Positions 8,434 through 17,936 are shown, numbered from the stretch's first letter. The stretch: DNA of 45,797 bases from Roseburia inulinivorans DSM 16841 (GCF_000174195.1 NZ_ACFY01000117.1:1-45797); one strand, 5' to 3'. Notes: generated from the sequence alone by a model not told the origin. Made by a program: numbers and translations.

Positions 8434-8793
8434 TTACTCCTCCTTTTTCTTTCCTTTACGGATCACAAACTGCGTGATGCTTCCGGAAACTCCCATGACG
8501 ATCACCGTTGAGATCAGCGTAATGACAACCACCTGTATCCAGATTGACTGCAGAGCTCCCCACGAATCAAGAAGTCCTACTCCGGCCGGCACAAACATCA
8601 ATGGCATGATCTCGATCAGAAAATTACTTGTTTCTTTGATGTCTGATACCTTTAAAATTTTCAATTCCAATGCAAGGAAAAGAAGTACCATGCCATAAAT
8701 ACTCGCCGGTATGGATAGTGGTATGATATATTTTAAAAGTTCACCTAAAAAAGAAATGAACAGAATAATTAAAAGCTGTCTTACATATTTCAT
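8434..8793 (-). CDS. lrgA: LrgA/CidA-family holin-like membrane protein
   Basis: A protein of 119 residues with four predicted transmembrane helices and the family segment PLSIPASIYGMVLLFLALELKILKV, followed by FVPAGVGLLDSW. The holin-like LrgA forms oligomers in the membrane and works with LrgB. A GGAG ribosome site precedes the ATG. The charged C-terminal tail (RKGKKKEE) is usual. The operon is lrgA-lrgB only. Confidence 0.92.
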   Translation of the reverse strand: MKYVRQLLIILFISFLGELLKYIIPLSIPASIYGMVLLFLALELKILKVSDIKETSNFLIEIMPLMFVPAGVGLLDSWGALQSIWIQVVVITLISTVIVMGVSGSITQFVIRKGKKKEE

Positions 8794-8858
8794 GATTTTT
8801 CTCCTTTGTTTTTATTCCGGTTTTGTATCATACCACTGCTTATTTTGAATCTCAATAC

Positions 8859-10169
8859 CTATTTTTTATGTTTCTTTTTTAGTCCATCACAGGCCGGGTT
8901 ATCCAACACCTTCCCATCTGCTGAAAATCTTGAGCCATGACATGGACATTCCCACGTCTGTTCTTCTTTATTCCACTGAAGGACACATCCCATATGACTG
9001 CATCTTTTTCCGCCAATCCTTCCAATCCCCACAAGTGCATGACCCAGATTAGAAATTAACTGTGGTTTTAACATATTGCGTGATGGTGAAAAAACAGTAG
9101 AATATTCATTGTGTTTTTCCTGTACGAGGTCTGACAAGATCATTGCTGCCAGCATGGAACCTGTCATCCCCCATTTTCCAAATCCGGTTGCCACAAATAG
9201 ATCCGGTGTATTTTTACTGTATGGACCGATGTATGGTCTTTTATCCAGAGACATGCAGTCCTGTGTTGCCCAGAAATAGCGTTCCTTTGCTTCCGGGAAA
9301 TATTCCTTTGCGATATCGCGCAGTAAATCCCAGTTGCTTTTTTCCTTTCCAGACCGTTGGCCGCCTCCGCCTATCAGCAGATAGTCTTCGTAATTTCTCA
9401 AGGACAATCCGATATTATCTGCTTCAAGATACATACCCTTCAGATTTTTTCCATATGCACAGGCAAGTACATAAGAACGATTCTGATATAACTTTAAATA
9501 ATAGGAACCTCTCGTATTAATAAACGGAAAATGTGTCGCAATGATAATTTTCTCTGCTGCGACTGAACCTTTTTCTGTCAATGCAAAATACTCTGTCATC
9601 TCACGCACTTCGGAATGTTCATAGATTCTCAGATTTTTGCTGATCCCGGCGGCAAATTTGAGTGGCTGGAACTGCGCCTGCCGCGGAAACCGTATTGCTC
9701 CCTCCACTTCAAACGGTAACTCCGTGTCCTCTGTATAATCAGCCTGAAATCCAAGACTGCCCAATGCCTGTATTTCACTCTCTAACTTCCGACGCTCCCT
9801 GACAGAATACAGATAAGAATCTGTCTCTTCCATGTCACAGTCCAGAAAACGCCCCAGACTTTTATAATTTTCCACTGCTCTTAAATTTGCTTTCAGAAAC
9901 AGTTCTGCACGCTCCTGTCCCATGGACTGTAATGATTTTTCGTAAATCAATCCGTGCTGCGCCGTAATTTTTGCAGTTGTATGCCCGGTCACGCCCTGAC
10001 AGATGCGGTCTTTTTCCAACAGACAGTAATCAACACCCGCCTGCTGTAAAAAATAGGCGCACAAAACACCCGCCATACCACCGCCAATGATCAAAACCTG
10101 TGTCCGGATGTCCTTTTCCAAAGTCGGGAACTCCGGCATTTCTATATTTTCCGTCCATAATGAACTCAT
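8859..10169 (-). CDS. FAD-dependent oxidoreductase (DAO family) with C-terminal Rieske domain
   Basis: From the preferred ATG (10169, preceded by AAGGAGGATTT) it encodes 436 residues. The N-terminus carries the FAD-binding motif VLIIGGGMAGVLCAYFL, then VTGHTTAKIT. The C-terminal ~70 residues form a Rieske-type [2Fe-2S] domain with CSHMGC and CPCHGSRF, giving the two Cys and two His ligands. The family (often annotated as FAD-dependent oxidoreductase, FAD/Rieske fusion) is widespread in gut Clostridia. The amine or other substrate is unknown. The frame stays open to 10298, but that 43-residue extension has no ribosome site and covers a duplicated RBS region, so I reject it. No electron-transfer partner is adjacent. 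Confidence 0.88.
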   Translation of the reverse strand: MSSLWTENIEMPEFPTLEKDIRTQVLIIGGGMAGVLCAYFLQQAGVDYCLLEKDRICQGVTGHTTAKITAQHGLIYEKSLQSMGQERAELFLKANLRAVENYKSLGRFLDCDMEETDSYLYSVRERRKLESEIQALGSLGFQADYTEDTELPFEVEGAIRFPRQAQFQPLKFAAGISKNLRIYEHSEVREMTEYFALTEKGSVAAEKIIIATHFPFINTRGSYYLKLYQNRSYVLACAYGKNLKGMYLEADNIGLSLRNYEDYLLIGGGGQRSGKEKSNWDLLRDIAKEYFPEAKERYFWATQDCMSLDKRPYIGPYSKNTPDLFVATGFGKWGMTGSMLAAMILSDLVQEKHNEYSTVFSPSRNMLKPQLISNLGHALVGIGRIGGKRCSHMGCVLQWNKEEQTWECPCHGSRFSADGKVLDNPACDGLKKKHKK

Positions 10170-10171
10170 AA

Positions 10172-10270
10172 ATCCTCCTTGTTTTGCGAAGCAAAATGCG
10201 ACTGTCCTTACACGGAGCAATGCCCAGCAAGCTGTGCAGGATTTAGCCTCCTTGTTTTGCGAAGCAATTT
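10172..10270. repeat. Short direct repeat duplicating an RBS-side hairpin
   Basis: CCTCCTTGTTTTGCGAAGCA occurs at about 10173-10192 and again at about 10250-10269. It includes the Shine-Dalgarno complement of the FAD/Rieske gene and the small inverted repeat TTTTGC-GAA-GCAAAA. The upstream copy is not followed by a start codon on the minus strand. Confidence 0.6.
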
Positions 10271-10322
10271 TATGATTAGTATGAATGGATTGTTTCATAA
10301 TTATTCAATGCGTTCCATTTAG

Positions 10323-10392
10323 TTTGATTATCAAAATACTATTGACATTCTATTTCATTTCGCCTATTGTTTATAATAGTTTGATTCTCAAA
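10323..10392 (+). promoter_or_regulatory. Promoter of degV/fakB flanked by two FabT-like palindromes
   Basis: TTTGATTATCAAA (10323-10335) and TTTGATTCTCAAA (10380-10392) bracket the promoter region. TTGACA (10342-10347) has a -10-like TATTGT 17 bases later (10365-10370), and a perfect TATAAT sits at 10372-10377. The first palindrome is identical to the core of the MarR-family FabT operator known from streptococci and lactococci, which controls fatty-acid synthesis. The target gene encodes a fatty-acid-binding DegV protein, so the regulation makes sense. Motif evidence only. Confidence 0.6.
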
Positions 10393-10495
10393 GCATTTTA
10401 ACAAAATAAATTTTTCTGGCTAAACTATTTCATTGTTCAGAACGGATTTCACAATGTTTGAAGTCAAAAATAATATTTTTGAAATGGAGATTATG

Positions 10496-11353
10496 ATGAG
10501 TGTACGAATTATAATAGACTCTGCCTCTGATCTGACAAAGGAACAGGCAGATAAATTAGGACTTGATTTTTTACCTTTGAAAACAATTTTTGGTACGGAA
10601 GAATATCTGGATGGCATCACATTAAGCCACCAGCAATTTTATGAAAAACTGATCGAGAGTGACTGTATGCCGACCACAAGCCAGATTCCGCCACATGATT
10701 TCGAGCAGCTTTATGCAGATGTGAAAGAAAAAAAAGACACAGCAGTTGTCATCACACTTTCCTCCAGGCTTTCCGGTACTTTTCAGAGTGCCAATATTGC
10801 ATTGGATGGTTATGAAGATTGTATTACGATCGTTGACAGCGAAAATGTATGTCTTGGCGAACAGATTCTTGTGATGTATGCCTGCCGTCTCAGAGATGCC
10901 GGTGTTTCTGCCTCTGAAATTGCAAAAGCTCTGGATCAGAAAAAGAAAGATGTCCGCGTTCTGGCGTTATTAGATACCTTAGAATATTTAAAACGCGGCG
11001 GACGCATTTCCAAGACTGCCGCTCTCGCCGGAAATCTGCTTTCCATTAAGCCGGTTATCGCAATTGTAGACGGGGAGGTTGCCGTTCTTGGAAAAGCTCG
11101 CGGCTCAAAAAACGGTTGCAATATGCTCCGGGAGGAAATTGCAAAATGCAATGGTATTGATTTCTCCATGCCGCTTTGTCTCGGTTATACCGGATTAGAA
11201 GATTCCCTTCTGCAAAAATACATAGAAGATAACACCGATCTCTGGAAATCTTATGTGGAAGAACTGCCTATCAGTTCCATTGGAAGCACAATCGGAACCC
11301 ATACGGGTCCCGGCGGAATCTGCGTTGCATTTTTCAGTAAGACAAACTCCTGA
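10496..11353 (+). CDS. DegV-family fatty-acid-binding protein (FakB-like)
   Basis: A protein of 285 residues from the ATG at 10496, which has GGAG six bases upstream; an ATG three bases earlier and one at 10433 are weaker. DegV hallmarks are all present: IIIDSASDL at the N-terminus, TTSQIPP, the SSRLSGTFQSA lipid-headgroup loop, LEYLKRGGRISK and the C-terminal THTGPGGICVAFF. Proteins of this fold bind a fatty acid and, as FakB, present it to the kinase FakA for incorporation into phospholipid. No fakA is next to it. FabT-like sites in the promoter support the lipid role. It is one of few plus-strand genes here. Confidence 0.93.
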   Translation: MSVRIIIDSASDLTKEQADKLGLDFLPLKTIFGTEEYLDGITLSHQQFYEKLIESDCMPTTSQIPPHDFEQLYADVKEKKDTAVVITLSSRLSGTFQSANIALDGYEDCITIVDSENVCLGEQILVMYACRLRDAGVSASEIAKALDQKKKDVRVLALLDTLEYLKRGGRISKTAALAGNLLSIKPVIAIVDGEVAVLGKARGSKNGCNMLREEIAKCNGIDFSMPLCLGYTGLEDSLLQKYIEDNTDLWKSYVEELPISSIGSTIGTHTGPGGICVAFFSKTNS

Positions 11354-11365
11354 CCGGAGTTTGTC
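11341..11365. terminator. Perfect 10-bp hairpin between convergent genes
   Basis: GACAAACTCC (11341-11350) and GGAGTTTGTC (11356-11365) form a perfect stem with a five-base loop. It overlaps the degV stop codon and lies 10 bases from the end of the convergent helicase gene. There is no T-run, so it is either a non-canonical terminator or an mRNA end-stabilising hairpin. Confidence 0.5.
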
Positions 11366-11375
11366 CTGCGTCATC

Positions 11376-14084
11376 TTACTCCAATGCCCCTTTTACTTTT
11401 TTATGGGAAATACAACGCTCCTCCCGATTGGCAAGTGCCTTTACCCTGCCTTCTAACAGAAGTTCCCTTCCTTTTTCATTTCTTGTATACACACAGTCAT
11501 AGCCTCCAATATACGGATGCATGCATTTTGCGAAACATTCCGCATCCTCCTTCTTTTTCGAAAAGCAATTTGGAATGGCATAGAAACCGTTCAGTCCTTT
11601 CCGACCCTTCTTTTTCACAAGTATGTAACGCTGGTTGTCGATCACATCAAAAAACTCATTGACACACTGCGCAAACAACGCTTTATCCCTGCCGCTTCCA
11701 CCGGACAGATAAATGATATGGTTATCCGGTCCCGGCGATTCTGCCACTACTTTGCAGTGTGTTTCTTCCAGAAGCTGCTGCTCCTCCAGCGCTTTACGGA
11801 TTCCATTTCCAAATGCCTTTAATCTTTTTAACGGACTCCACAGCATGAAAATTTTCGGAAAACGTATCATAATTCCAGTCAGTCCGACAACAATGAAGAA
11901 ATAGCAGATTCCGGCTAAATGTCCATTTCGGGACGCTCCCGCCACGACACCTGCCCCAATTGCCCCGATCAGGAATAAAATTGCTGACAGGATCATTGTG
12001 AGAATCGCATCCCAGAAAACAACACTCGTCACAAACTTGTCTTTCACCTCTGTCTCATCCACAATATCCATTTTGTCATAGATTGCAAGCGCACTGTCCC
12101 AACGTTTTTTTAGCGTATCGCGCTGTCCCGACATTTTCAGCATTTGTCTGTTAATCCTGTCAATATTTGTTTTATTAAATGGAGTTTTAATAATTGACAG
12201 CCGCTTTATTCCATTTTCGATCGTATTTTCCGTGTAATGCAGACCTAGAAAATGTTCCATCCTTCGTTCCAGCATACTGTAATCTTCGCTGATCTGATTG
12301 TCGTCTGCCTTCAGCACCTCATCCCACGGTCTCAGGCATACTAAATGCCAGATGTTACTTGTTTTTTCCGGCTGTTCCTTCATCACACGGATAGCGCGCC
12401 CACGCATCTGATTACTTAACATAAATGAACCGACAAAGCTTGCAAGGATCAGGGAATTGATGCAAGGAGAATCCCATCCCTCCCCAAGCAGCGATTTTGT
12501 GCCAACCAGCACCTGCATATAGCCTTTTGAGAAGACATTGGTTACCGCCCCTGTCAGAAAATGTGCATTTCCAACAGCCGTCACCTTAAGATAATCTGTC
12601 TCAGGAAGATTTCCGATCCTGCTGAATGTGACTTTTCCACTCGTTCCGATCTCCTGCTCTAACGCCTCTTTTGCCTCCGCCGGAATGATCACGATCGTCC
12701 CGCAAAGCACTCCAAAACGAATTTGTTTGTTTTTCTTTTCATTTTCACGCCGGAGCATTTCAAAAAACGGAAGCACTCCAAGCGAGTTTACGTCATATTC
12801 TGTATTTCCAATTGCTTTTTCATATTCTTTCCGGATGTAATCCGTCAAAACCAGCAGCCTTAAATTCTGACCGGATGTCTCATACTCATGGAACACAATA
12901 TCTCGGATACTGTTACATTTTCCAAGAGAATTTGTGAGCATTTTTTCCACTGCTGCACTTTTCGTCATGACGACTTTTTTCTTTTCTATCAGACCACTGG
13001 ATTTTAAATCTGCAATTAACAATTCACGATATACCTTGTCACAAAGGTAAGAATCCACATCATCATACAAAAATCCCTGTAACAGACGTTCCATCCACTG
13101 TACATTCATGGAAGGTAATTTTTTTGCCCCGAGCAGCCTCTGAAGCCTGGACGGAAATGCAACATTTTTGCTCTGTAAATAAATCAACAGCGATGCCAGA
13201 TATGCAGGATTATCCAGCAACAGGTCATCCGATAGCTGTCCACTCAGCCCCTTATGGCTTCTCACATATGTGAAAAACTGTGTATCCTGCATAAGCTTCT
13301 CTGTCATTGCTTTACTGCGTTCTTCAAAACGTCTGACTTCCTGCTCCTCCTCTTTTGTCGGATAATTGAAGTAAACATAATCCTGATGCGGACAGAGACT
13401 TCCCTCTTTTACAAGTTCCGGTATCGTGATCTCCTCATCGATCTCTCCACACATATTCATGTACCGCGTCCACATAGCCGGTGTGGAATCATACGGCGGT
13501 GTTGCTGTCAGCGCTATGATTTTAAGGTTATCCACCTGTTTTTTGAAATCTTCTAATGCTTTCCACCATTCACTTCGCAGATGGTGGCATTCATCCAGAC
13601 AGAGCACTTCGATCCCTGCCTCTTTCATCGCCGCAACCAGATCAAAACCGCTGTAATCTACTTCCTCTGTCTCGTTTTCTGTCAGGCACTCGTCTGTGCC
13701 TGTGCCACTCTCCTCACCTGCATCTTCCTGCATTCCCTGAAATCTTGTCATGGCACTGTGCAATGCCTGATAAGTTGCAACCGTGATTGCCTTTGGCTGT
13801 TTTAAATTCTGTGAAAGAAAATCTTCCCCCTGCACGCCCTCACATAAAAAAGCTTCCTCAATCCTTGCGATCCACTGCTCCCGGATCGTAATGGACGGAG
13901 CTAAAATCAGTGCTTTTCCATTCATCCTGCGGATCAGTTCAATTCCCAATGTCGTTTTCCCGGAACCAGGTGCTGCTACAATATGTATTTTTCCATCTGC
14001 CATGTACCTGTCTGCATGTTCTAAAACTCTTGCCTGATAATTCCGCCATGTTCCCTTAAATTCCAAAATTCCTTCGTAATTCAT
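11376..14084 (-). CDS. Superfamily 2 DEAD/DEAH-type helicase with two transmembrane helices
   Basis: A protein of 902 residues. SF2 motifs run in order: Walker A AAPGSGKTTL (about residue 38), a DECHH motif II in LCLDECHHLRSEWW (about 160), TATPPY motif III, then the second RecA lobe with GTKSLLGEGWDSP and SNQMRGRAIRV (motif VI). The fold resembles the restriction type III R-subunit/UvrB-like helicases. Unusually, about residues 690-745 hold two hydrophobic helices, followed by a 150-residue C-terminal domain I do not recognise. AAGGAG precedes the ATG. It is followed on the minus strand by nothing for 1 kb and preceded by ykgJ. A membrane-anchored helicase could belong to defence or DNA uptake; no partner supports either. 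Confidence 0.85.
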   Translation of the reverse strand: MNYEGILEFKGTWRNYQARVLEHADRYMADGKIHIVAAPGSGKTTLGIELIRRMNGKALILAPSITIREQWIARIEEAFLCEGVQGEDFLSQNLKQPKAITVATYQALHSAMTRFQGMQEDAGEESGTGTDECLTENETEEVDYSGFDLVAAMKEAGIEVLCLDECHHLRSEWWKALEDFKKQVDNLKIIALTATPPYDSTPAMWTRYMNMCGEIDEEITIPELVKEGSLCPHQDYVYFNYPTKEEEQEVRRFEERSKAMTEKLMQDTQFFTYVRSHKGLSGQLSDDLLLDNPAYLASLLIYLQSKNVAFPSRLQRLLGAKKLPSMNVQWMERLLQGFLYDDVDSYLCDKVYRELLIADLKSSGLIEKKKVVMTKSAAVEKMLTNSLGKCNSIRDIVFHEYETSGQNLRLLVLTDYIRKEYEKAIGNTEYDVNSLGVLPFFEMLRRENEKKNKQIRFGVLCGTIVIIPAEAKEALEQEIGTSGKVTFSRIGNLPETDYLKVTAVGNAHFLTGAVTNVFSKGYMQVLVGTKSLLGEGWDSPCINSLILASFVGSFMLSNQMRGRAIRVMKEQPEKTSNIWHLVCLRPWDEVLKADDNQISEDYSMLERRMEHFLGLHYTENTIENGIKRLSIIKTPFNKTNIDRINRQMLKMSGQRDTLKKRWDSALAIYDKMDIVDETEVKDKFVTSVVFWDAILTMILSAILFLIGAIGAGVVAGASRNGHLAGICYFFIVVGLTGIMIRFPKIFMLWSPLKRLKAFGNGIRKALEEQQLLEETHCKVVAESPGPDNHIIYLSGGSGRDKALFAQCVNEFFDVIDNQRYILVKKKGRKGLNGFYAIPNCFSKKKEDAECFAKCMHPYIGGYDCVYTRNEKGRELLLEGRVKALANREERCISHKKVKGALE

Positions 14085-14111
14085 AACTTCTCCTTGCCGT
14101 TATTGTGCTAT

Positions 14112-14762
14112 TTAGGCGATCACCTGCGCAATTCTGTCCAGTCTCGCATAAAATTGCGGATAAAAATCCTGCTCCGTGTCATACGGATTTATGTAAAAAG
14201 TATTCAGCAAAAACATCGTGATCGTCTTTTTCTGGTTTTCATCTGACATTTCCCCTAAAATACATTCGATTTTCTTTCGAAATGCATGCCAGTCGATCAG
14301 ATATTGCTGATTTTTCTTAAGTTCCGGTGTATCCAGCCACTTGCAAACCTTCACCTTACTGCGGTTCTCTTTGACACAGCCCTCCACCTGTAAAAAATAG
14401 TCCAGCCTGTTCTCCTCATAGATCCGCCCCAATGGAAAAACACGGCAGATACCCGGTCGAAATCTGTGAATGCTGCATCTTTTCTCTTGTAAAAACGGAC
14501 AGACATCTTTATCCGTCATTTTCAGATTCGGTAATATCATGCCATCTGCCACATGCAGCTCTATCTGCTCCTTTAATAAGTTTTCAAACGTTGTATTCAG
14601 ATTTTTCGTCAGTTCATAAATATCTAATGGATCAAGGATGATCGACTCCCCCATATCCTCACAGCACGAAGAACAGCCTGCACAATCGTTGCAGGCTGCC
14701 CGTACCATATCATTTAATCCATATCTTTTTCCGTCTGAAATTTCTTCCAAGTTCTTATTCAT
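14112..14762 (-). CDS. YkgJ-family cysteine cluster protein
   Basis: A protein of 216 residues with the family pattern CNDCAGCSSCC near residue 24 and CPFLQEKRCSIHRFRPGICRVFPLG near residue 90. The eight conserved cysteines probably bind zinc or an iron-sulphur cluster; the family's activity is not established. GAGG eight bases upstream supports the ATG at 14762. It is immediately upstream of the helicase gene (27 bases between), so the two are probably co-transcribed. The small gene at 14793-15154 precedes it in the same direction. Confidence 0.88.
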   Translation of the reverse strand: MNKNLEEISDGKRYGLNDMVRAACNDCAGCSSCCEDMGESIILDPLDIYELTKNLNTTFENLLKEQIELHVADGMILPNLKMTDKDVCPFLQEKRCSIHRFRPGICRVFPLGRIYEENRLDYFLQVEGCVKENRSKVKVCKWLDTPELKKNQQYLIDWHAFRKKIECILGEMSDENQKKTITMFLLNTFYINPYDTEQDFYPQFYARLDRIAQVIA

Positions 14763-14792
14763 TTGTTAAACCTCGATATAATATTTGTATTT

Positions 14793-15154
14793 TTATCCCT
14801 GCCAGCTGTCCGACGCCATGCGGTCTGTAAGCTGGCTTAATTCGTTGGGATATTTCATAAGCTCACGTTCGGAATCCAGCCGATGCCGTTGTTCGGCATT
14901 TTTCTTTCCTGCGGTTCCATATTCCAGGGCATTCTCCAAAGCCTGATACTCCCTCTGTGCTTCCCTGTTCAAAGTCTTATGAACACCGGAAACCTGTCGG
15001 TTCGTTCCATAGCGGCAGCCATTTCCTCCATGCGCACTCTCGTACTGTCCATTCTCATAAACGTATTCATCGTTCGTGTCATTTTTGTATACAGTCTCCT
15101 TTTTATCCGTTGGCGCACAATTGTATGCACTGTTATTTTTTGTTTTTTACCCAT
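14793..15154 (-). CDS. Unrecognised small protein, frameshifted near its start
   Basis: An open frame of about 115 codons ends 31 bases before ykgJ but lacks its own start. Adding one A to the A6 run at 15143-15148 joins it to ATG 15154 and gives a protein of about 120 residues beginning MGKKTKNNSAYN and ending MASDSWQG. The first half is rich in Asn, Tyr and Gly; the second half is charged and helical (LNREAQREYQALENALEYG). I do not recognise the family. The restored frame, spacing and orientation suggest a real small gene of the ykgJ-helicase group. There is no strong ribosome site, so confidence is modest. The remaining stretch to the methyltransferase (15173-15372) shows nothing I can assign. 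Confidence 0.4.
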
Positions 15155-15372
15155 TTCGCTTTTTTCTGGCAAAAATAATTATATCACAATTTAACAATTA
15201 TTTTTATACCATTTCCCTCCTGTTTATTCAGATAGTATTGCACATCTGTTTTCACAGTTAGGGTATCACGTACAAGCATTTTTATTCACAAGCTGCAATG
15301 ATCGCGTATTCCATTATTATAATCTGCAATTTGATATTGCATAATCAATTTTGCATCTGATTTTTATCTGCT

Positions 15373-16158
15373 TCACGATACACGCAAAATATCAACCGTG
15401 TGGGCACTTGCCCCCATCAAGTCCATACGCTCTGCGACAGACATCTGGTATCTGACGAACAGCTCAAATGTTTCTTCGTCCATCTCCTTTAAGACCGGAC
15501 GCATATAATTTGCCGCGCCGTCGGGTGCTATGATTTTTTCACGCTGTAAAGAAACTGCCTCATTTATTTTTTCAATGTCCGATAATGTGACATATTCATA
15601 CAAATCTTTTTCTTTTGACACACAGTGAAAATCTTCTGTCAGCCTGCCATCTCCGAGACACTCTTTTACCATATTTTCCTTAAATCCATACATCAAAACA
15701 CCATAATCGTTCATCAGATATGCCACAAAAATAAGACCGTTCTTTTTTGTCACACGCTTCGCTTCGCACAACGCTTTTACCTTATCCTCAAATGTATACA
15801 GATGATACATCGGTCCTAAAAGCAGTGTCATATCAAATGTTTCATCTGCAAACCGTGACAGTTTCAATGCGTTTCCCTGATATGCCTTCACGCTGCTGCC
15901 CTTGGATTTTAAAATTCCGAGATTATACTTCACGAGTTCCACCGCTGTGACATCATAGCCTTCGTTTGCCAGTGCGACCGAATACCGCCCTGTTCCGGCG
16001 CCCACATCAAGGATTTTCGGTTGCTCCATTTCCTTTAAATAGCGATGGATGTATTCCATGGTAATGCGGTATTCCACCTGTCCATGACGGCGTCCGAGCC
16101 TTTTTTCTTCATTAAATTTATTATAATGCTTTTCTAATTCTGTTAATTCTTTTGCCAT
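15373..16158 (-). CDS. Class I SAM-dependent methyltransferase
   Basis: From ATG 16158 (AAAGGAA six bases upstream) it encodes 261 residues; a TTG start ten codons earlier has no ribosome site. The SAM-binding motif I, ILDVGAGTGRYSVALANEGYDVTAVE, lies near residue 40. Motif post I and the LLGPMYHLY stretch are typical of small-molecule methyltransferases of the UbiE/Tellurite type. The substrate is unknown. It is transcribed away from the MATE gene, and the 400-base region between them contains a perfect 11-bp palindrome that could control either. Confidence 0.88.
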   Translation of the reverse strand: MAKELTELEKHYNKFNEEKRLGRRHGQVEYRITMEYIHRYLKEMEQPKILDVGAGTGRYSVALANEGYDVTAVELVKYNLGILKSKGSSVKAYQGNALKLSRFADETFDMTLLLGPMYHLYTFEDKVKALCEAKRVTKKNGLIFVAYLMNDYGVLMYGFKENMVKECLGDGRLTEDFHCVSKEKDLYEYVTLSDIEKINEAVSLQREKIIAPDGAANYMRPVLKEMDEETFELFVRYQMSVAERMDLMGASAHTVDILRVS

Positions 16159-16246
16159 ATCTGTTTCCTTTATTAAAGCAGAGATCAAACATTACAGAAA
16201 TAAATCGCTTTTATTCCACGCTTCATGCCCTGATCCGCCATTTTTC

Positions 16247-16272
16247 AAATCTATTATGCAGATAATAGATTT
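16247..16272. repeat. Perfect 11-bp inverted repeat in divergent intergenic region
   Basis: AAATCTATTAT (16247-16257) and ATAATAGATTT (16262-16272) are separated by four bases. Placed about 90 bases upstream of the methyltransferase start, it could be an operator or a hairpin in the leader. The rest of the 16273-16561 gap shows only an extended -10 (TGCTATAAT, 16475-16483) for the MATE gene. Confidence 0.5.
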
Positions 16273-16561
16273 ACCCGCATCTGCTCTATTTTTATGCCTT
16301 GTAACCATTATATACAACTACCGATTTTCTGACAAGAAAGATTGTTGCTGTTCACTCAGCAGTAAAACACTTGCTGCTTTGCTGCATAAGAAAGTGATTC
16401 AAAAGTGAGCCGTAACAAAAAATTCCAGCCACAGATTTTAAAGGAAACGCAGTCTTTTCTGATTACATAAAACATGCTATAATGTACAGTTGTGAATACG
16501 TATGACTACCTGCGCTTTTATCTGTAAATATTATTTATTTTTTCATAAATGGAGAAAAAAA

Positions 16562-17932
16562 ATGAACCTGTTAAAAAAACAACTTGTAAAAAGAAACTAT
16601 CACAAAGAGACCTTAAAAATCACCATTGATATGGCATGGCCAGCCATTGTCGAATCCTTTTTCGTGGCTTTTGCCGGACTGATCGACTCCTTAATGGTCA
16701 GCTCGCTCGGCTCCTATGCCGTGGCGGCAGTTGGGCTTACCACACAGCCAAAACTGTTAGGACTTGCCCTGTTTTTTGCCTTAAATGTTGCAATCTCAGC
16801 CTTAGTTGCCCGGAGAAGGGGTGAAAAGAAGCAGGACTCTGCGAATGAGATCCTGCTTACCGCTATCTTTTTATTGTGATCGCAGCTATCATCTCAAGTA
16901 TTGCATTCGTGTTTTTGCCAGTGCAATCATCGGCTTTTGCGGTTCTACAGCAGACACACACACTGATGCTGTGGTATATTTCCGCATTATTATGGGCGGT
17001 ATGATCTTCAACTGCATCCAGATGGGGATTAACGCTGCCCAGCGCGGTGCTGGGAACACAAAGATCACCATGCGTACCAACGTGACCTCCAACACAATCA
17101 ATATCCTTTTAAATTATCTGCTAATCAACGGACGCTTTGGTTTCCTGCCCTTGGCATCCGCGGTGCCGCACTCGCAACTATATCCGGGACCGTAGTTGCC
17201 TGCATTATGAGTGTTGCTTCCATTTTCAAAAAAGAGAGTTTTTTGAATATTCCATATATATTAGAGCAGCATATCCGCCCGACTTTGTCTGCTTTTCTCA
17301 ATCTGATCAAAGTTGCTTACAGTGTCTTTTTCGAACAAGTACTAATGCGGATCGGTTTTATGTTAACCGCTATTATGGCTGCCGATCAGGGGACGGATGC
17401 TATGGCGGCGCATCAGGTCGGTATGAACATTATGGCACTCTCCTTTGCGTTTGGCGACGGTCTGCAGGCAACGGCAGTTGCTCTGATCGGACGAAGCTTA
17501 GGTGCCGGCGATCCGGATCTTGCCAAAGAATACGGCCGCACCTGTCGTCTCATCGGTGCTGTCATCGCTGTCTGTCTGGTTGCGATCTACTATTTTGGTG
17601 CCAGCGGTCTCTACCATCTGTTTTTCACGGAAGACCACATTGTGGCAATTGGAGTCCAGATTATGCATGTCATAATCTTTGTTGTCATTTTCCAGATCTG
17701 TCAGGTCATCTACATGGGATGCCTGCGTGGTGCAGGAGACACGCTTTACACAGCCGTTGCATCCATGATAAGCGTCACTTTCATCCGTACCATCATTTCC
17801 TATTTCTGTGGTTATGTCCTCGGCTGGGGGATCATCGGTATCTGGATGGGCGTGCTTGGCGATCAGATTTCCAGATTTATCTTTGCGACCGTGCGCTTCA
17901 GGCAGGGCAAGTGGGTGAAGATCAAAATCTGA
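16562..17932 (+). pseudogene. MATE-family efflux transporter, three frameshifts
   Basis: Read through, the region encodes a complete MATE protein of about 457 residues from MNLLKKQLVKRNYHKETLKITIDMAWP to the C-terminus, with twelve hydrophobic segments. MATE pumps export drugs or cations in exchange for Na+ or H+. Three one-base deletions break it: in T5 at 16868-16872, in T5 at 16912-16916 and around 17141-17145 (TTTCC). The sum is one codon, so the start and end share the same frame. No internal stops other than those from the shifts and no lost motifs are seen. That argues for very recent decay or sequencing error. An extended -10 promoter lies at 16475-16483. The stop codon is five bases from the inverted repeat element. 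Confidence 0.82.
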
Positions 17933-17936
17933 TAAC

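Noticed and set aside
10170..10298. Upstream in-frame extension of the FAD/Rieske gene (43 residues)
   Set aside because: No ribosome site, and it covers the duplicated RBS block; ATG 10169 has a strong AAGGAGG.
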